Origin: Brachynemurus nebulosus
Taxonomy: Eukaryota; Arthropoda; Insecta; Neuroptera; Myrmeleontidae
Direction: 5' to 3'
Length of the DNA: 64,000 nt
NCBI GenBank assembly: GCA_035578155.1
Contig: JAPWDM010000006.1
Coordinates: forward strand, 20,042,305 to 20,106,304
Shown here: positions 28,188 through 41,300 of the stretch, in pieces
Position numbering within the stretch: the first letter of the stretch is position 1
Layout of the letters: each line of letters begins with the position of its first letter
The notes under the pieces: generated by a model
Told to the model about the DNA's origin: nothing
What the model saw: the letters and a program-made list of their open reading frames with translations, nothing else
Databases searched by the model: none
Translations under genes and position numbers: made by a program

Positions 28188-31163
28188 TAATAAAATTATG
28201 AGTAGATGTTCAAATTTTACCCCATCGTCGAAAAGAAGACAATTCTTCAATTGTATAAGATATTCAGTTGCGGAAAAGTGACAAAGAAGACGTTCTCATA
28301 TTTTCTAATATGAATTGCCACAATGTAAATCTTTCAAATGTTAATTTTAACGAATTTCCGGGCGGAAATTAATCTGTTTTTTGTTATTTTGTTTCCCTTG
28401 TTTATATACAATAACCAATAAATGAATATTTTATGGATAGTTTAAACATTATTGTTGTCAGAAATTAATAAATATCTAACAATTTAGAAATACCTGAATC
28501 AAAATAAAAAAGATTTCGACAACGCAAATTATTTTCATATTTATTTATAGGTGATATGGATTTTCACAAAGTAAATTTTTCTAGTGTTAATTATTTAAAA
28601 GAATTTGAGATATTATTGAGGTAAGTTTCTGATATTTTTTTAGTTTTTATAATAACTCGCCGTCAGGTTGAAGCGTTAAGGAGTATAAAAGTATATCTTT
28701 TTGCAGGCAAATAAAATTCAGTTATGTTACAATTAATAATTGAAAAATATTTTTGAATATTTCATCTAATATCATACGGTAGATTAAATATTTAAACGAA
28801 AATCTATTTTATTTCTAGAAATGATAAAGTGGTAAAATATTTATCTAAAAAAATTAACAGAAAAAAGAAATATTTGCAAAATCGGTAATTAAATTGTATG
28901 TAAAAAAAAGAAGTTTGCACAGTGATTTAAATATTGACAGACAATTGATTCAAATATTTACAATAAATTTATAAATACAAGCAGTTATTTAATCGAATCG
29001 TGCCTCTTTTCCGAACACTTCCGCCATATTTAATTGAAAGATAAAACTTGATTAGAAACAGGACAGAAACAAGGAAAATATTGTGTTTAACGTACCTAAC
29101 TTAAAATAACTAAATTAAAATTTTTAACAAAATTTTGTCCGACTTTAACTGTAAGACACTGTTTAATTTTTCACAAAAGATTTATTTTTGAGAATTTAAA
29201 AAAAAATTAAACAAATATCAATTTTGTTTAAAACTTTAAACTGCGTTTGTTGAAATTATAGGTACTGTTGAAATATAATCAAGCTTATCAAAAGATTTCA
29301 TCTACAGATAACAAGCAAAAACTATAAAAAATTTTTAATTAAAAAAAAAAAAAACTGTAAAATGTTTCATACAAAAAATAAAATTTTGAAAATTATTCGA
29401 ATTTAAGAAAAAAAAGCTTACCTTAAAAGCTGAATAATTTTTGAAAAATAATCAAATTGACTTCACAAAATAAATCAATTTTAAAAACAAGAAGACAAAA
29501 AAAAAATCTTGCAAATAGAAAAAAATAAAATTTGATCCGACGACAAACAAACTTTTATATGGAAAAAGAGTGAAGTCCTGCGTGCGTACCGTAGGAATAC
29601 TATGTAAACAATAAAATGATCATAGTAAAAGAATTGAGTACTCTATTTCGCCACTCTTCTTTATGTCTTCGCGCTTCGGATGCTTAAAACACCCATGACG
29701 CAGGCAGCAACAGGATGATGCTCGTGAAATGTCCTCCTATAATACTGTCACTGTGCCTGTGCCCTCCTATTTGTTACGTAAATGATTTCACGTGTAAAGG
29801 GCGGCAATAGGAAAGGAATATTTGTGTCTTTTTTTCACGTACATCCATTAAATTACACAACTTCTTCAACACAATCGCTAGCAATATAATTAATTACACT
29901 CGGTGTACAGTAGAAGATGATAAAATGGTATTACATCAGCCGGGGAAATTGTTGGTTTAGTACAAAATTAAAATTTGCTCTTTGAAGAAGATATTTTGGT
30001 ATTTTTATAATTTTTTCTTTTAACTGTAAACGTAATCGTCAAAAAAGTTAACAAAAGGGCAAAGATAGGGTGTTCATACGTTCTCAATTTTCTTGGATTT
30101 GTATCGGTTTTGACTTTCTCATCTTAGTGCCCCGACAAATTCTTACAGGACAATTTGTAGAGAGATTTTTTATGAATATAAAATTGAGTTTATAGAAGGA
30201 CCGTAGACAAATGCCGAGGAGTCACAAACCTTGGGGATAAACCAGATTTTTCCCCAAAAATATAAGTGACGAGTCAAAAAGAAAAAAAACGCTTTCACAG
30301 TGATTTATTTTACTTTCTTCTGGGCCCTGAGGCTAGAACCCCGACTGCTCCTTCTTCTCGTCGAGCCTGAAAGCGACCACATTCTTGAGAAGAAGGTCGA
30401 AATTAATTTTTTGACTGTTTACCGAAATCTCTGTAAAGCTCTTACTTGTAAATAATTTTGTTACCTATAACTTTTTAATTTCTACCGATATTTAGTAAGT
30501 TATGAAACTAAAAATGACGAAAAATCAAGGGATTCGATAATTTTGAGGCCAAATGCCCAAATAACTTACCATTTGATTAATTTCTTACAAAAATAGTCTT
30601 ATTACACTTTGAATTCGTGGTCGCATATAAATGAAGGTATACAAGAACAAAAACCTTTTCTTTTGTAGGCATCCCGGTTTAGGTTTCACTTTAAGGAAGA
30701 ATGATTTAAATAAAAATCCAGGATTAAAAAAAATTTCTAGATTCTTTGTTCCAAAAATTAAACTTTTCATGCTTTTCTTAATCCAAGTAGACGTCATGTA
30801 GGATTATTACAATTCCATCCTTGCAAACTCGAATTCTTTGATTTTATTCCAATAATTAAAATTCAATATTCATTTGTCTTGGGGTCCACTTAATCGCATG
30901 GTTACGTGCGGGGATTCCCCTCCTTATTCTTTGATCAAAAATAATGTCTATTTTAAAAATTATTATTGGGAAATTTTCATCTCTTTAATTACACTTTGGC
31001 GTATGTAACAATATAGAAAAAACTAGGTTATATAGTATTAACGTAACCTTGGCCGTAATATAGTTAACCGTTAATTGATTCTTTTATCATATGAATAAAT
31101 GTTAGAATAACGGCAATAACATGCAATTTTCGATGTTTAATGGCGTGCAACATTGTTGAGAAA
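28188..31163. other. Gene-free AT-rich stretch
   Basis: A GC-richer patch at about 30310-30400 has a minus-strand frame reading LKNVVAFRLDEKKEQSGF and then a stop, which could be a gene or transposon fragment, but I cannot name it. Around 30640-30720 there are scraps resembling hAT family A. Nothing else is seen. Confidence 0.4.
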
Positions 31164-31481
31164 CAGGAGCGGATCGTCTAGTCGTCAGATTCGGGGAAGA
31201 TTATCTAGTTATCGTACCAACCTGGCAGGTCAAGGAAGTCGTCATTCAATTGTTAAGTACTATTGAAACAAACAATTGGGTATTGGACGTGTCTGGCTGA
31301 AGAACTTACCCAAGGGCTTGGAGCTTTCCATGTTTTCACCAAATTTCGTAAAAGTAGGATGATTTCGTTCGAGAGTTATAAATTTTAGTGAATATATGAC
31401 GACCGTCGGCGCTGAAATCACTGACTCAGCTATCTATTGGTTTTAACAGAAGTGGTCAATGGGTTCATGAATCCGCTCCTG
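31164..31481. mobile_element. Small hAT-like MITE (318 bp)
   Basis: Ends CAGGAGCGGATCG and (reverse complement of right end) CAGGAGCGGATTC. The interior 31280-31400 matches hAT family A (GACGTGTCTGGCTGA, TTTCGTTCGAGAGTTATA). No clear 8-bp duplication is visible. Confidence 0.6.
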
Positions 31482-33439
31482 TCGTGGCAACTTCAAAACA
31501 AATGACATTTTACTATTTCATATGCACTTGTACACATGTATGTATATAAATAATGTAGACCTAACTTAAAATTTACAATTCTAATAAATTTTTTAGTTAC
31601 TTATAAATTTATTAATACATACATTTCGATGTGTGTGTATAAAAACTAAAAGGTTTTAGAAACCAAAATATAAAAATATTTAAAAATTAAACATTTTTAA
31701 GAAATTGTTATAAAGTAAGTAATAAAATAGATTCCCAGATGAGAAAAGGCTTTGTGGAATTTCATCTTCATTTGAGCTCACCAAACAATCCTTCTGTATT
31801 ATTTTTAATTTTATTGTCAAATTGTCAGTTATTAGAAAAATGAACTTCAACTGTCAATTTCTTGTCAAGTTGTCAATATGCTTTTCACAAGTCTCTAGAT
31901 GGGCCATGTTAACCTTTACGGACCGGACGCACTAGCCAGAGGGTTAACTACAATTTTTACGCCATGAAGCGATTTTCACTCAAGCGCCCCCCCCATTTCA
32001 GAAAATGGCGGCCATTTAAAAAAAAATCATTTTTTCGTCTCATTTTTTCAATATTAGAAATTTTTTTAAAAATAGTAAAAAATAATTCCATAAACTCCTA
32101 CGTCGGACCAATTTTGATAATATTAAAAAGGTCTGTACCAAATTTCAAGTAAATCGGTGCATTAGAACTTGAGATGTCATGTCGACCGTATCCAAAAAAG
32201 TAATTTCGAGAAATTTATACTAAAAATTTGAATTTAACACTGAAAAGATACACAATATACACCGGGAAAAAGTCACCATAACTCCGAAAGTAAATCAAAT
32301 TTCCGTAAATCCTTTTAGAGGCTTATTCTTAAAGGTCTGAACTTTGAAAATATATAAAAAAAATTTCTTTTTTCGAATTTCTAGACTAGAATACCCCCTT
32401 AAAAGTTGCATCTTTAAACAAGATAAATCATTAATTTTATTTCACTTTTATAATAGTATAAAATTTGCGATAAATACATCTGTAAAAAAAATTTAATGTT
32501 GCAATAACTTATATTCTAATGCAATGTACTGATTAAATGCTTAAAAACAATCAATAAATAAGTTTACCGCAAATTAGTGTTTAAATTTCTTACTTTCTCT
32601 TGCTTTTATTCACATTAGGTATTGACATTTTTTTTAAAAACCGCATAAAAAAAGGTTCAGCTGTAGTTTTAAATGCAGAAATAATTATACATATTATATT
32701 GTTTGTGTGTAATATAATTTATAATAAAAAATTGATAATTCATTGCAAATCATATTTCCAATTGTATCTTATCCATTAATTACGAAACAAAATTAAGTTT
32801 TTAATAATATCATACACAATAATATTTTATAGTCACGCCAATATACTAAGAATCGATAGTACAAATGTAGTAAAAATAGAAAGTAAATAAAAATAGCAAC
32901 TTACATTTTACCTTTTGGCTGAAATGAAACAATTCGGACGGATCTAAAACTTTTGATACAATAAAAATACGTATACAAGATTTACTTACTTATCAATAGA
33001 TACTCTTGTATGTTCTCGGTGTATGTCCCCGGCGTTTCCACCATGATGAAATTTTTTTTTTTAAATTAATAATTTACAAATTAAATTTTATAGACATTTA
33101 CATTTATACATTTTAATTATAATTATGTATATTTTGCTTTATTTTTTTATTTTATTTTATTTTTTTTTTTAAATTAACGGTAAATCTTTTTTGAGTAGGA
33201 AAATGAATTTTTATTATAAAGATAAATATTTTTGTTTACTTTCTACAACATTGATGAACTCTGTGCTGTTGGCGTTACATTAAAATGTACTGCGGTTTTC
33301 TATAAAAGTTATATTTGTAATAGGATATTATATAGTTAGTTTCAAACTTTAAAAAATGAAAATAGTACTCAAAGCTTTAACGTTTTTATAGTATTTGTTT
33401 ATTTACTTAATTTTTGTTTATATTTTATAAATAGAAAAT
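31482..33439. other. Gene-free AT-rich stretch with an undefined repeat
   Basis: About 31940-32400 (from CAGAGGGTTAAC to ATACCCCCTTAAAAG) has the texture of the TTAA-type MITEs, including a poly-C run, but the ends do not pair cleanly. The remainder shows nothing recognisable. Confidence 0.35.
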
Positions 33440-34140
33440 TTGGGGGACAGGTCTACCCACACTGTTAACTTCACATTGGATGCCCTTAAAGACTATTGCA
33501 AATGAATAACTTTTCTTTAATTCAGGGGACTCCTCCTCTGGACCCCCGATAGAGGCTTTGCCCCTTGCCCACCACACCGGGGGCTTCGCCTTCTGTACCT
33601 AAGGGTGGGGGCTCTACGCTTATCAAACAAGTGATAACATCATTTGTTCTCAAGATACGCGAGACAAAAAATATTTCACAAAAAGTTTCTTATTTCGTTT
33701 TTCCGTTTAGATTTTTTTTTTTAATTTTACAATAATTTACTGCTGTTTTTAACATCACAGAAAGTTCTTACGCCATTATATAATAAAGATATGGTAAAAA
33801 ATCCATATAATCTATGTTATGTTAATAAAGTTAATTCCGTTTTTTTATCACAAAAAACAAACCATTAATCCGAATTTGCTGAAAACTTTATCCGGTCTTC
33901 ATTTTTTGATTATGCATCTAATGAAATTAGTCTGGAGTTGATATTATCATTTGTTCTCGAGATATCCGAGACGAAAAAAAATTCACTAACGAACGAACGA
34001 ACGAACTAACGAACGCACACACAGACATCACGCTAAAAACTATGGATTCGGATTCTAGTAACCTTGAAACGTGGAGATATGTCAAAATTAGCGATTCGTA
34101 AAATAGGACCCATTACAATAACTTCCAATGGGAAGTTAAA
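33440..34140. repeat. Dispersed repeat with (GAAC)n run
   Basis: A GC-rich stretch (33520-33620) with GGGGGC(T/C)TCGCC motifs is followed by (CGAA)n at 33989-34015, then CACACACAGACATCACGC, and an ending ACTTCCAATGGGAAGTTAAA. The order resembles a family of 3' ends common in insect genomes. Its class is not determined here. Confidence 0.4.
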
Positions 34141-34758
34141 AATAGAAAATTGTTTTTACAAACAATACGATAAATTGCAAAAGATTTAACAAAATTAATT
34201 TTCCTTTTAAATTTTAATATTTTATATCTACAATTAGCCTCGGTAATAAAATTTTTACTTTAAAACTAATTGTACACCTTGTACACTCTCAAAACGAATT
34301 CTTTGTTCAAAGTTTAAAATTTTTTTTGAAGTTTTTTTCTTTAAATAAAAAAAAAAAAACATTTTGTTTAATTTAAAAAATTTCTATTTCAGAGGAAAAA
34401 AAATCAAAGAAATTTTTAATCTTTAAACAAAGAAATTGTTTTTTGAGTGTATAGTTTAATAAAGCATTTTTATTTGTAATTTATATTTTATTATAACTTA
34501 TATTTTTTTTTAATATTGATTTTTCGTCAAAAAGTTCCTAGCAAAAGTTCTAAATTATCAAATTATTTATTGTGACCGATATCTATTACTCCACTAATCC
34601 CTAAAAAAAAAAAATTCATAGAAATCGTCGCTGTGAATCTCAGTAAGTAACTTACAATACTTACTGAGCGATAACGTGTCATATTCTATTGAAATGAAAA
34701 ACTGTAGACCTCTAAGGTCTAAGTCTCATTCTCTTTGGGCCTAAGATAATGATAATTA
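34141..34758. other. Gene-free AT-rich stretch
   Basis: A short hairpin CAGTAAGTAACTTACAATACTTACTG lies at about 34640-34665. Nothing else is seen. Confidence 0.5.
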
Positions 34759-34963
34759 CAGTGACTTTATAATATACTTGATAACAGTGTGGCCATTAGT
34801 AGGTCTAGTTTTTGATTGGTTGACGCCATTAACAGGCCAAATGCATTGAATTTGTATACCTTGTTTATTCTGTTACTACGGTTACTCACTTCAAATTTGG
34901 CCTGAATATGGCGGATATGGTTCCAATGGCCACACTGTTATAAAGAATATTATACAGTCACTG
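34759..34963. mobile_element. TA-flanked MITE (205 bp) with long TIRs
   Basis: TIRs of about 42 bp start CAGTGAC(T)TTATAATAT and continue through AACAGTGTGGCCAT, with TA on each side (34757-34758 and 34964-34965). A second nested-looking terminus (ACAGTGTGGCCATT) lies within the TIR. Confidence 0.85.
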
Positions 34964-35259
34964 TAATGATAATAATAACTATTTTAAAAAATCGAAACAA
35001 AAAAAAAAAACAATCTGAAAAAATTTGCCAAGACCACGGAACAAGAGATTTAAGACCATTTCAGTTACATAATAGTAAAATTCCTGTCAATAGCCGTTCA
35101 GTGATTTTTCTATGTAATCGTATATAAAATATCCCAGCGTCCCCACCATAATCAATAAAAAAGTCAAACATTACCGTTACAGATTTCAACCTGTTACAGA
35201 TTTCATTACTCTCTCACATTACAGATTTCATTACACTCTCATGCAGAATTACTGTCGCT

Positions 35260-35766
35260 TAGAGCTTTGATACCGGTATTCCGGTACTACCGAAAAACCG
35301 GAATACCGGAAATTTTTAAACGTTTTGTAAAACCGGTATTAAAATTTCAAATACCGGTATTTCGGTTTTGGTATTAACAAAATCAAATACTTTACATATT
35401 ACATATTTTGAATATTTTTTTTTTACGTTAGATCTACAACATAAATTTTATTACAATGTCTTTAGTTTTGCTTAATGTTTTTCACATGTGCAGATGACCA
35501 GATGTCTTATACTTTTCATAATTCTGGCATATTTTTAAGTATTTTTCTATAAGAAAAAATACAAAATTATGGTATTTAAATTTTTAAAATCCAATTTGCT
35601 AGTTACTAATTAATTTTATTAAATGATTTTTAATGTTTTCTCCTTTTTTCTATACTATCTTCATTCAATACCGAAAAAATACCGAAATACCGTAATTCCG
35701 GTATTTTAAATGCTAATACTGAATAAATACCGGTATTATAAAAAGATACCGGTATTCCAAGCCCTA
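35260..35766. mobile_element. MITE with TACCGGTATT termini (about 507 bp)
   Basis: Left end TAGAGCTTTGATACCGGTAT and reverse complement of right end TAGGGCTTGGAATACCGGTA. Many more ACCGGTATT/AATACCGG repeats occur within 120 bp of each end. The flanks CTGTCGCT and ATCTCGCT resemble each other at six of eight positions, so a hAT-type TSD is possible but offset by one base. Confidence 0.65.
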
Positions 35767-36955
35767 CATCTCGCTATAGAAGTTTTCATTTTAAAAATCT
35801 ATCATTATCATGTTACAGAAATATCAGATACAATTTTTCACACTTTGACATAGAAATGTATAAATAATTTCTATGATTTTAGAAAATTCTCGATTTCATA
35901 TTTCGATAACATTTTTTTCGATTAAAAACATAGAGAAAAACAAAGATATCTAGATATTATGTAGGTATATCTTTATTAAGATCAACCAGTTATCTGCGTA
36001 TACATGATAATGTTAAAACAATAGTTGTTACATACAAGCATTGACGATCTTGACGATATTATTAATTCATATAGGTACCATATTATATGATACATTGTAC
36101 GCCATATATCCCATATATTGTTGAGTTGAACTGTTGCCTATGCCATTATTATTCCTATTGTATTGTATAAAATTATGGCCGTAGTAATTTGTATGTTATT
36201 CTGATATACAATATTATGGTATTATAATCAAATATGTACTATAGATTGCATAGATCATTTACACACATCCCATTAACATACTAACAATTTATATTTGATA
36301 GAAACATGAAAAATATGTGCTACGTGTAAATTAGAGGTGGGGAGCTATCGATAGTTTTGACTATCGAAAACAATCGATATTTTTTCTTTCACTATCGATA
36401 GTTTTTTGTAACCATTTCATTTAATTATAAATACTAGAGATAATAAAAAATTTCGTAGAAATTGTAAAACAGAGACATAAAAACAACCATTTTAAAGGAA
36501 TTTATTTTTTTCAAAACAGGTATAGTTACAACTACCTATACAAAATAAACTAAAATGACGAAATTAAACAATTGGATAAAAACGTCAGTTCAGCCAAACA
36601 ATTACATAAATAAAATAAATTTAATTAAATATAGCAAAAAAATTTTTGTGTATTAAAGTTTTTGTCGGCAATAATAATTGCAGGTAACAAAAATTTGTTT
36701 GTTTTCTAAATTGTATGTTTCATGTTTATTCAATATTTATCTCCTTTGTTGCTTTTTGGTAGTATCTCTTTTTCATCCAATTATTTAATTTACCAATTTA
36801 TCCTATTGTTAGTAGACAATATTAAGTATTACATTTACCTTCCATTAAATTCCTTTAATTTTAAATACTTTCGAAATTTACTTTTAACTTTCATATTTAA
36901 ATTGTCGCATTATTGTATTATCAAGAGTGACAGCGGATATCGATGCATTTATATA

Positions 36956-37353
<398 letters not shown>

Positions 37354-37360
37354 TATATAT

Positions 37361-37575
37361 TATAATTAGGTATCGGACATTTTTCGGATCAAACAACATC
37401 GTGTTTTGTATATGCAGGCAGATAGACAGATAATATGTGTGAGTTGTATATATATGTATGTTTTATCAGAATATCTATTCGTTTTTATTCACACTAATCA
37501 CATCAAGTGCGATATACTTGCATATACAAAACACGAATACTGTTTGATCCGAAAAATGCCCGATACCTAATTATA
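37361..37575. mobile_element. Palindromic MITE with 55-bp arms
   Basis: Left arm TATAATTAGGTATCGGACAT... and right arm ...CCCGATACCTAATTATA pair over about 55 bp, including TTTTTCGGATCAAAC. A fragment of the same element lies at 41101-41300. Confidence 0.85.
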
Positions 37576-37826
37576 ATATATTTCCCAAGAATACAATTTC
37601 TTTGGAGAGATATAGTAAGTTCGAAAAAGTAGGATTTTAGTTAAGTACGATCTGGATAACCAATTAATTGGTCTATTGTATTAGTCCAAAAGTTCTATGA
37701 AATATGATTTTAGCAACAGAAACTTAATTATCAAAAACTATCGATAACTATCGATAGTTTCACAACTGACTATCGGTAACTATTGGTAGTCCCGACTATC
37801 GATAGTTCTCCACCACTAGTGTAAAT

Positions 37827-38922
37827 ATATAAATTTGTTAGTTGTGTATAACGAAAGTATTTTAATTAATACGCTAATAACTAGAATTATTACGTGTTTT
37901 GTAAAGGAAAATCCTATTTATAGTAAAAACAAATCTTCTGCAGTATAGTTAATATACATATGCCTGGTAAAAACCGAAATAATCTGTAGGTGTTGTATAG
38001 GACATTTTATATTATACTAGTTAACATTTAGCCATCATAATAGATCTATCTATACCTTAAAATTCACTAATAAGGCTTACTTTACCAGATTACTTTATTT
38101 TAGTTTAACTTTAAACGAAAACAATTGTGTTTCGAGAAAATTTTTTTGAATTTACATTCAAATAATCACTCTTAAAGTATGCGTGATGTATACTAACAAC
38201 TAGACGGATATGTTCTATTGGTTGTCTAAATTTACTAGAAAAACAAAATTAGCAACGTTGACAAAGGGATTCCGTCACTGTTTTTAAAATTAATTTTTGT
38301 AGGTACGTTCATAAAAGCTTACGTTTGAAGTAAGCACAAAATATATACATAGAATGACAAAATCAACTCAAATACGTGCTCAATGTTACGTTAGCGATAA
38401 AAATCTTCACTGTCTCATGAATTGATTATGCTTTATTACACATTAACAAAAGCGCTTATAGTATTGTCAATTATTTATCTGAAAATTTTATGCTTTTATA
38501 ATTTGCTTTCAATATGATAAACACATATTCTTGATTAAAATTTGGTGGTAATGAAAATCATTCATAAATGAAAAATCATTTCTTTTAAACAATGCGTTTT
38601 TATATTTGAAAACAAGTACATATTGCATTAATGAAAGTAAATGCGAAGTGAAATGGAAACCCATTAGTGGAAAATATTTACAAAAAAAATTCTATCTTCA
38701 TGTAATACCTCTTGATCTGTTAGGTATTTTTTGATTTAGGAATACGTTGAGCGTATAATAAAAACTTAAAAAGGCCATTTGTTTAAAGACTTGAGTAAAA
38801 AAAAAAGGTTTTAGGTATAAAGGTAAATAAAAAAAAAAAACTCATACAGATACTTAATTTTATTTACTAAAATAAATAAATATTAATTTATAAAAAATAT
38901 ATACAATTTTATTCACAATTTT
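37827..38922. other. Gene-free AT-rich stretch downstream of MAD2L2
   Basis: Holds the 3' flank of the MAD2L2-like gene; AATAAA on the minus strand at 38908-38913 is the likely poly(A) signal. Nothing else was recognised. Confidence 0.6.
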
Positions 38923-39744
38923 TTACAATCCTTTAGTTAATGTTTCAACATAAATTTCTAATAACAGATAATCAGTATCAATACTTTTGATAGGTATAAT
39001 TTCGGGCGGAGTTACTTCTCCAACGGTGGCATCCACTTCTAACCATGGAAAATGCTGAAATTTTCAAAATTTTAATAAAACCATATAATTTTAAATACAT
39101 ATTTTATAATGTGTAAGAGTGTAAGATAGATAAACCTGTAATTCAACATTTTGCGCTAAATCTATACTTGAAGTTTCCGTTGTTAGTATTTGAATTGAAA
39201 ATGTGGAGCCATCTGGGAGTGGTTTTAACACACCTTTCAACGAGGCGATTCGTAAACAAAATCCCCTGAAATTTTGTTCTCCTCCAATAAAAAATGGATC
39301 ACTGAAAATAATTTTTTTAAAAATTAATAATCTAAAAATACAATTTTAGAAAAAATTACCTTTCATTTACATAATTTAATTTTAATATATTAAATATATA
39401 ACGTTCGATTGGTACATTTTCCGTGTTAAAAATACAAATTATAAATTTTCGTAATTCATTTTGTTTAATTAAAAATTGCGCGGCCTGTAAACATTCCGTT
39501 ATGTAACAATTCACTTGAGGATGTATCGACATATGAACCGGGATACCATATTTTCGCATTCGTTTGAAAATTGTTTCGGGATAAAGATCGCGGGAATGTA
39601 AAATAACGTGAACGGCAGTTTCTAAGAATTCGATTAAAATATCTGAAGCAACTGTATAAATTTTATTTAGTATTAAAAATAACATAATTATTTTTATTTT
39701 AAATATAAGAAAACATTTATAGTACCAGTTAAATCAGCGCTCAT
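38923..39744 (-). CDS. MAD2L2: MAD2L2 / REV7 (MAD2B), HORMA-domain protein, four exons
   Basis: REV7 is the accessory subunit of DNA polymerase zeta and of shieldin-type complexes; its HORMA domain closes around partner peptides to promote translesion synthesis. The exons are 39727/39726-39744, 39360-39651, 39136-39301 and 38923-39054, all GT-AG, joining to 203 codons (202 aa; the human protein has 211). Exon 1 encodes only MSADLT plus one base and is followed by a 74-nt intron with a TACTAAAT branch-like motif. The protein reads VASDILIEFLETAVHVILHS, then RDLYPETIFKRMRKYGIPVH, CHPELN-like SIHPQVNCYI, FRGFCLRIASLKGVLKPLPD, and at the C-terminus HFPWLEVDATVGEVTPPEII and YLLLEIYVETLTKGL, which covers the whole HORMA fold including the seatbelt region. 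AATAAA lies 10 nt after the stop. No lesions were seen, so it is probably functional. Confidence 0.93.
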
Positions 39745-40319
39745 TTTTAAAATAAAATATAACCTTTTAATTAATTGAATACATTTTAAATAAATAAATA
39801 GCAAACATAATTATATTAATATTTTTTTTAAAATTAAATTAAACATCATTTTGAATATAGTTTTTTTCTAAATAATATATAATACATTTCATTTCAATAT
39901 TTTCTTTATAAAATTATAATACAAGTAGCATGCCTTAACATGCATAACCTCGATTTCTGAAATTTTTTATCTTTCATTTACGTTTGTAAACACAATTTCG
40001 GAATCATTCGGAAAACTGCCGATAGACCACAAAATAGTGACGTTCACTGACGTTTGTCTTCTGTCTTTTATCTGTCTTATATTACTAGTGACATCTAGTC
40101 AACGTCATATTAGATAGGAAAATGGCAAAATGTTTTGTTATTTTTCCAGTTTACATAGATTTATTATTATTATTATTAATTTTTCGTTAATTATTATAAA
40201 TTAGTTTTAATAAATTACAATTTGGTAAATACACCAGTCTGATATTTGTTAAAATTATTAGGTTGATTGACAATCTGTCCTATTTAAATTCGATTTGTTA
40301 AAGTAGACCATAGACGCTT
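39745..40319. other. 5' flank of MAD2L2, gene-free
   Basis: AT-rich. The MAD2L2 promoter should lie here, but no TATA or other clear element can be picked out. A CpG-richer patch at about 40000-40100 is a candidate. Confidence 0.4.
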
Positions 40320-40840
40320 AAAAGGTAATAGTACTTATTAGGCTGATAGTCCATTGGTTGCGGACAACTGCGATATTTGATTCAGACGATTACGCACGTT
40401 TGTCGTTCGTCCGAAATGTCTGCTGTCCGTCCACTAGCCCAATATTCGTCAGTATTTTTCTTTTTAATTTTCTTTTTCTCAAGTTAAAGATGCTATAAAA
40501 ATACGTAAAAAACAATTTATGGCACGTAATATGCAAAGGTACACAGTTATAATTGTAATTTAGCTTCAGTTTCATTTCAATAAAAATAAAAATCTCATGG
40601 AACGGACTTCTTCGCGCGAAAAAATCCAAACAAAATTGGATCTGTTCGCACGTCGCAATTATACGCACGGAAACGGAAGAACGAGACGCTTTCAATGGAC
40701 GAGGATGTATATCTTCACAGCTGTTTGGATCGTTCGTCCGTTTTCATGCGTATTCGTCCGAATTAAATTTCGTACGTTTCCGCATCCAAAGGACGACCAG
40801 CCTTACACAACCACCGCAGAGGTCGGTCGCGATCAATATT
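40320..40840. repeat. CpG-rich repeat-like segment (possible Harbinger-type MITE)
   Basis: Richer in CG than its surroundings, with CGTTCGTCCG motifs repeated in both orientations (40402, 40734, 40754) and GCGGACAACTG / GCTGTCCGTCC near the left end. It resembles the tails of some PIF/Harbinger MITEs, but no boundaries or TSD could be fixed. The 155-aa ORF across it (40597-41064) runs into the next MITE and matches no family I know. Confidence 0.35.
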
Positions 40841-40962
40841 TAAAACAAACAAAACACTTAAAAATATTTATAAAAAAGATTTTATATTATTCTAATAAAA
40901 ATAATAATTTATTACTACGTACCGGACACTTTTCATTTTTGTTGTACATAATATATAATATA

Positions 40963-41091
40963 TCGGGTTGTCCCATAAGTCTTTGCCATTTTATTTTTTC
41001 TAGAATTTTGTCGTATTTGAACCGAAGTACACCAAAGAAAATTAAAGTATTAAATTTGTTTTGACTGGCAAGGACTTATGGGACAACCCAA
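40963..41091. mobile_element. Mariner-type MITE (129 bp)
   Basis: TIRs T(C/T)GGGTTGTCCCATAAGTC are nearly identical and continue as TTTGCC/GGCAAGG. TA flanks lie at 40961-40962 and 41092-41093. The GGGTTGTCCCATAAGT end is common among insect mariner families. Confidence 0.92.
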
Positions 41092-41100
41092 TATATGTAT

Positions 41101-41300
41101 GTTTTATTATTAAAATATCTCTTCATCTTTTATTTACAATAATATTTTTATACACATAATATGTATGTGAGTGTTGTATGTGTATGTTTGTTTTATCAAA
41201 ATAATAATAACTATGTATTCATCTTTTATTTACATCAAGTTCGATATATCTACCTGCATATACATACAAAACACGATGCTGTTTGATCCGAAAAATTTAT
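41101..41300. repeat. Fragment of the 37361 palindromic element
   Basis: Shares GTTTGATCCGAAAAATT..TG, CATATACA..CAAAACACGA and the TCATCTTTTATTTACA-type interior with 37421-37560. Only one arm is preserved. Confidence 0.65.

Noticed and set aside
40597..41064. 155-aa ORF
   Set aside because: Crosses from a CpG-rich repeat into a 129-bp mariner MITE; not similar to any known family.
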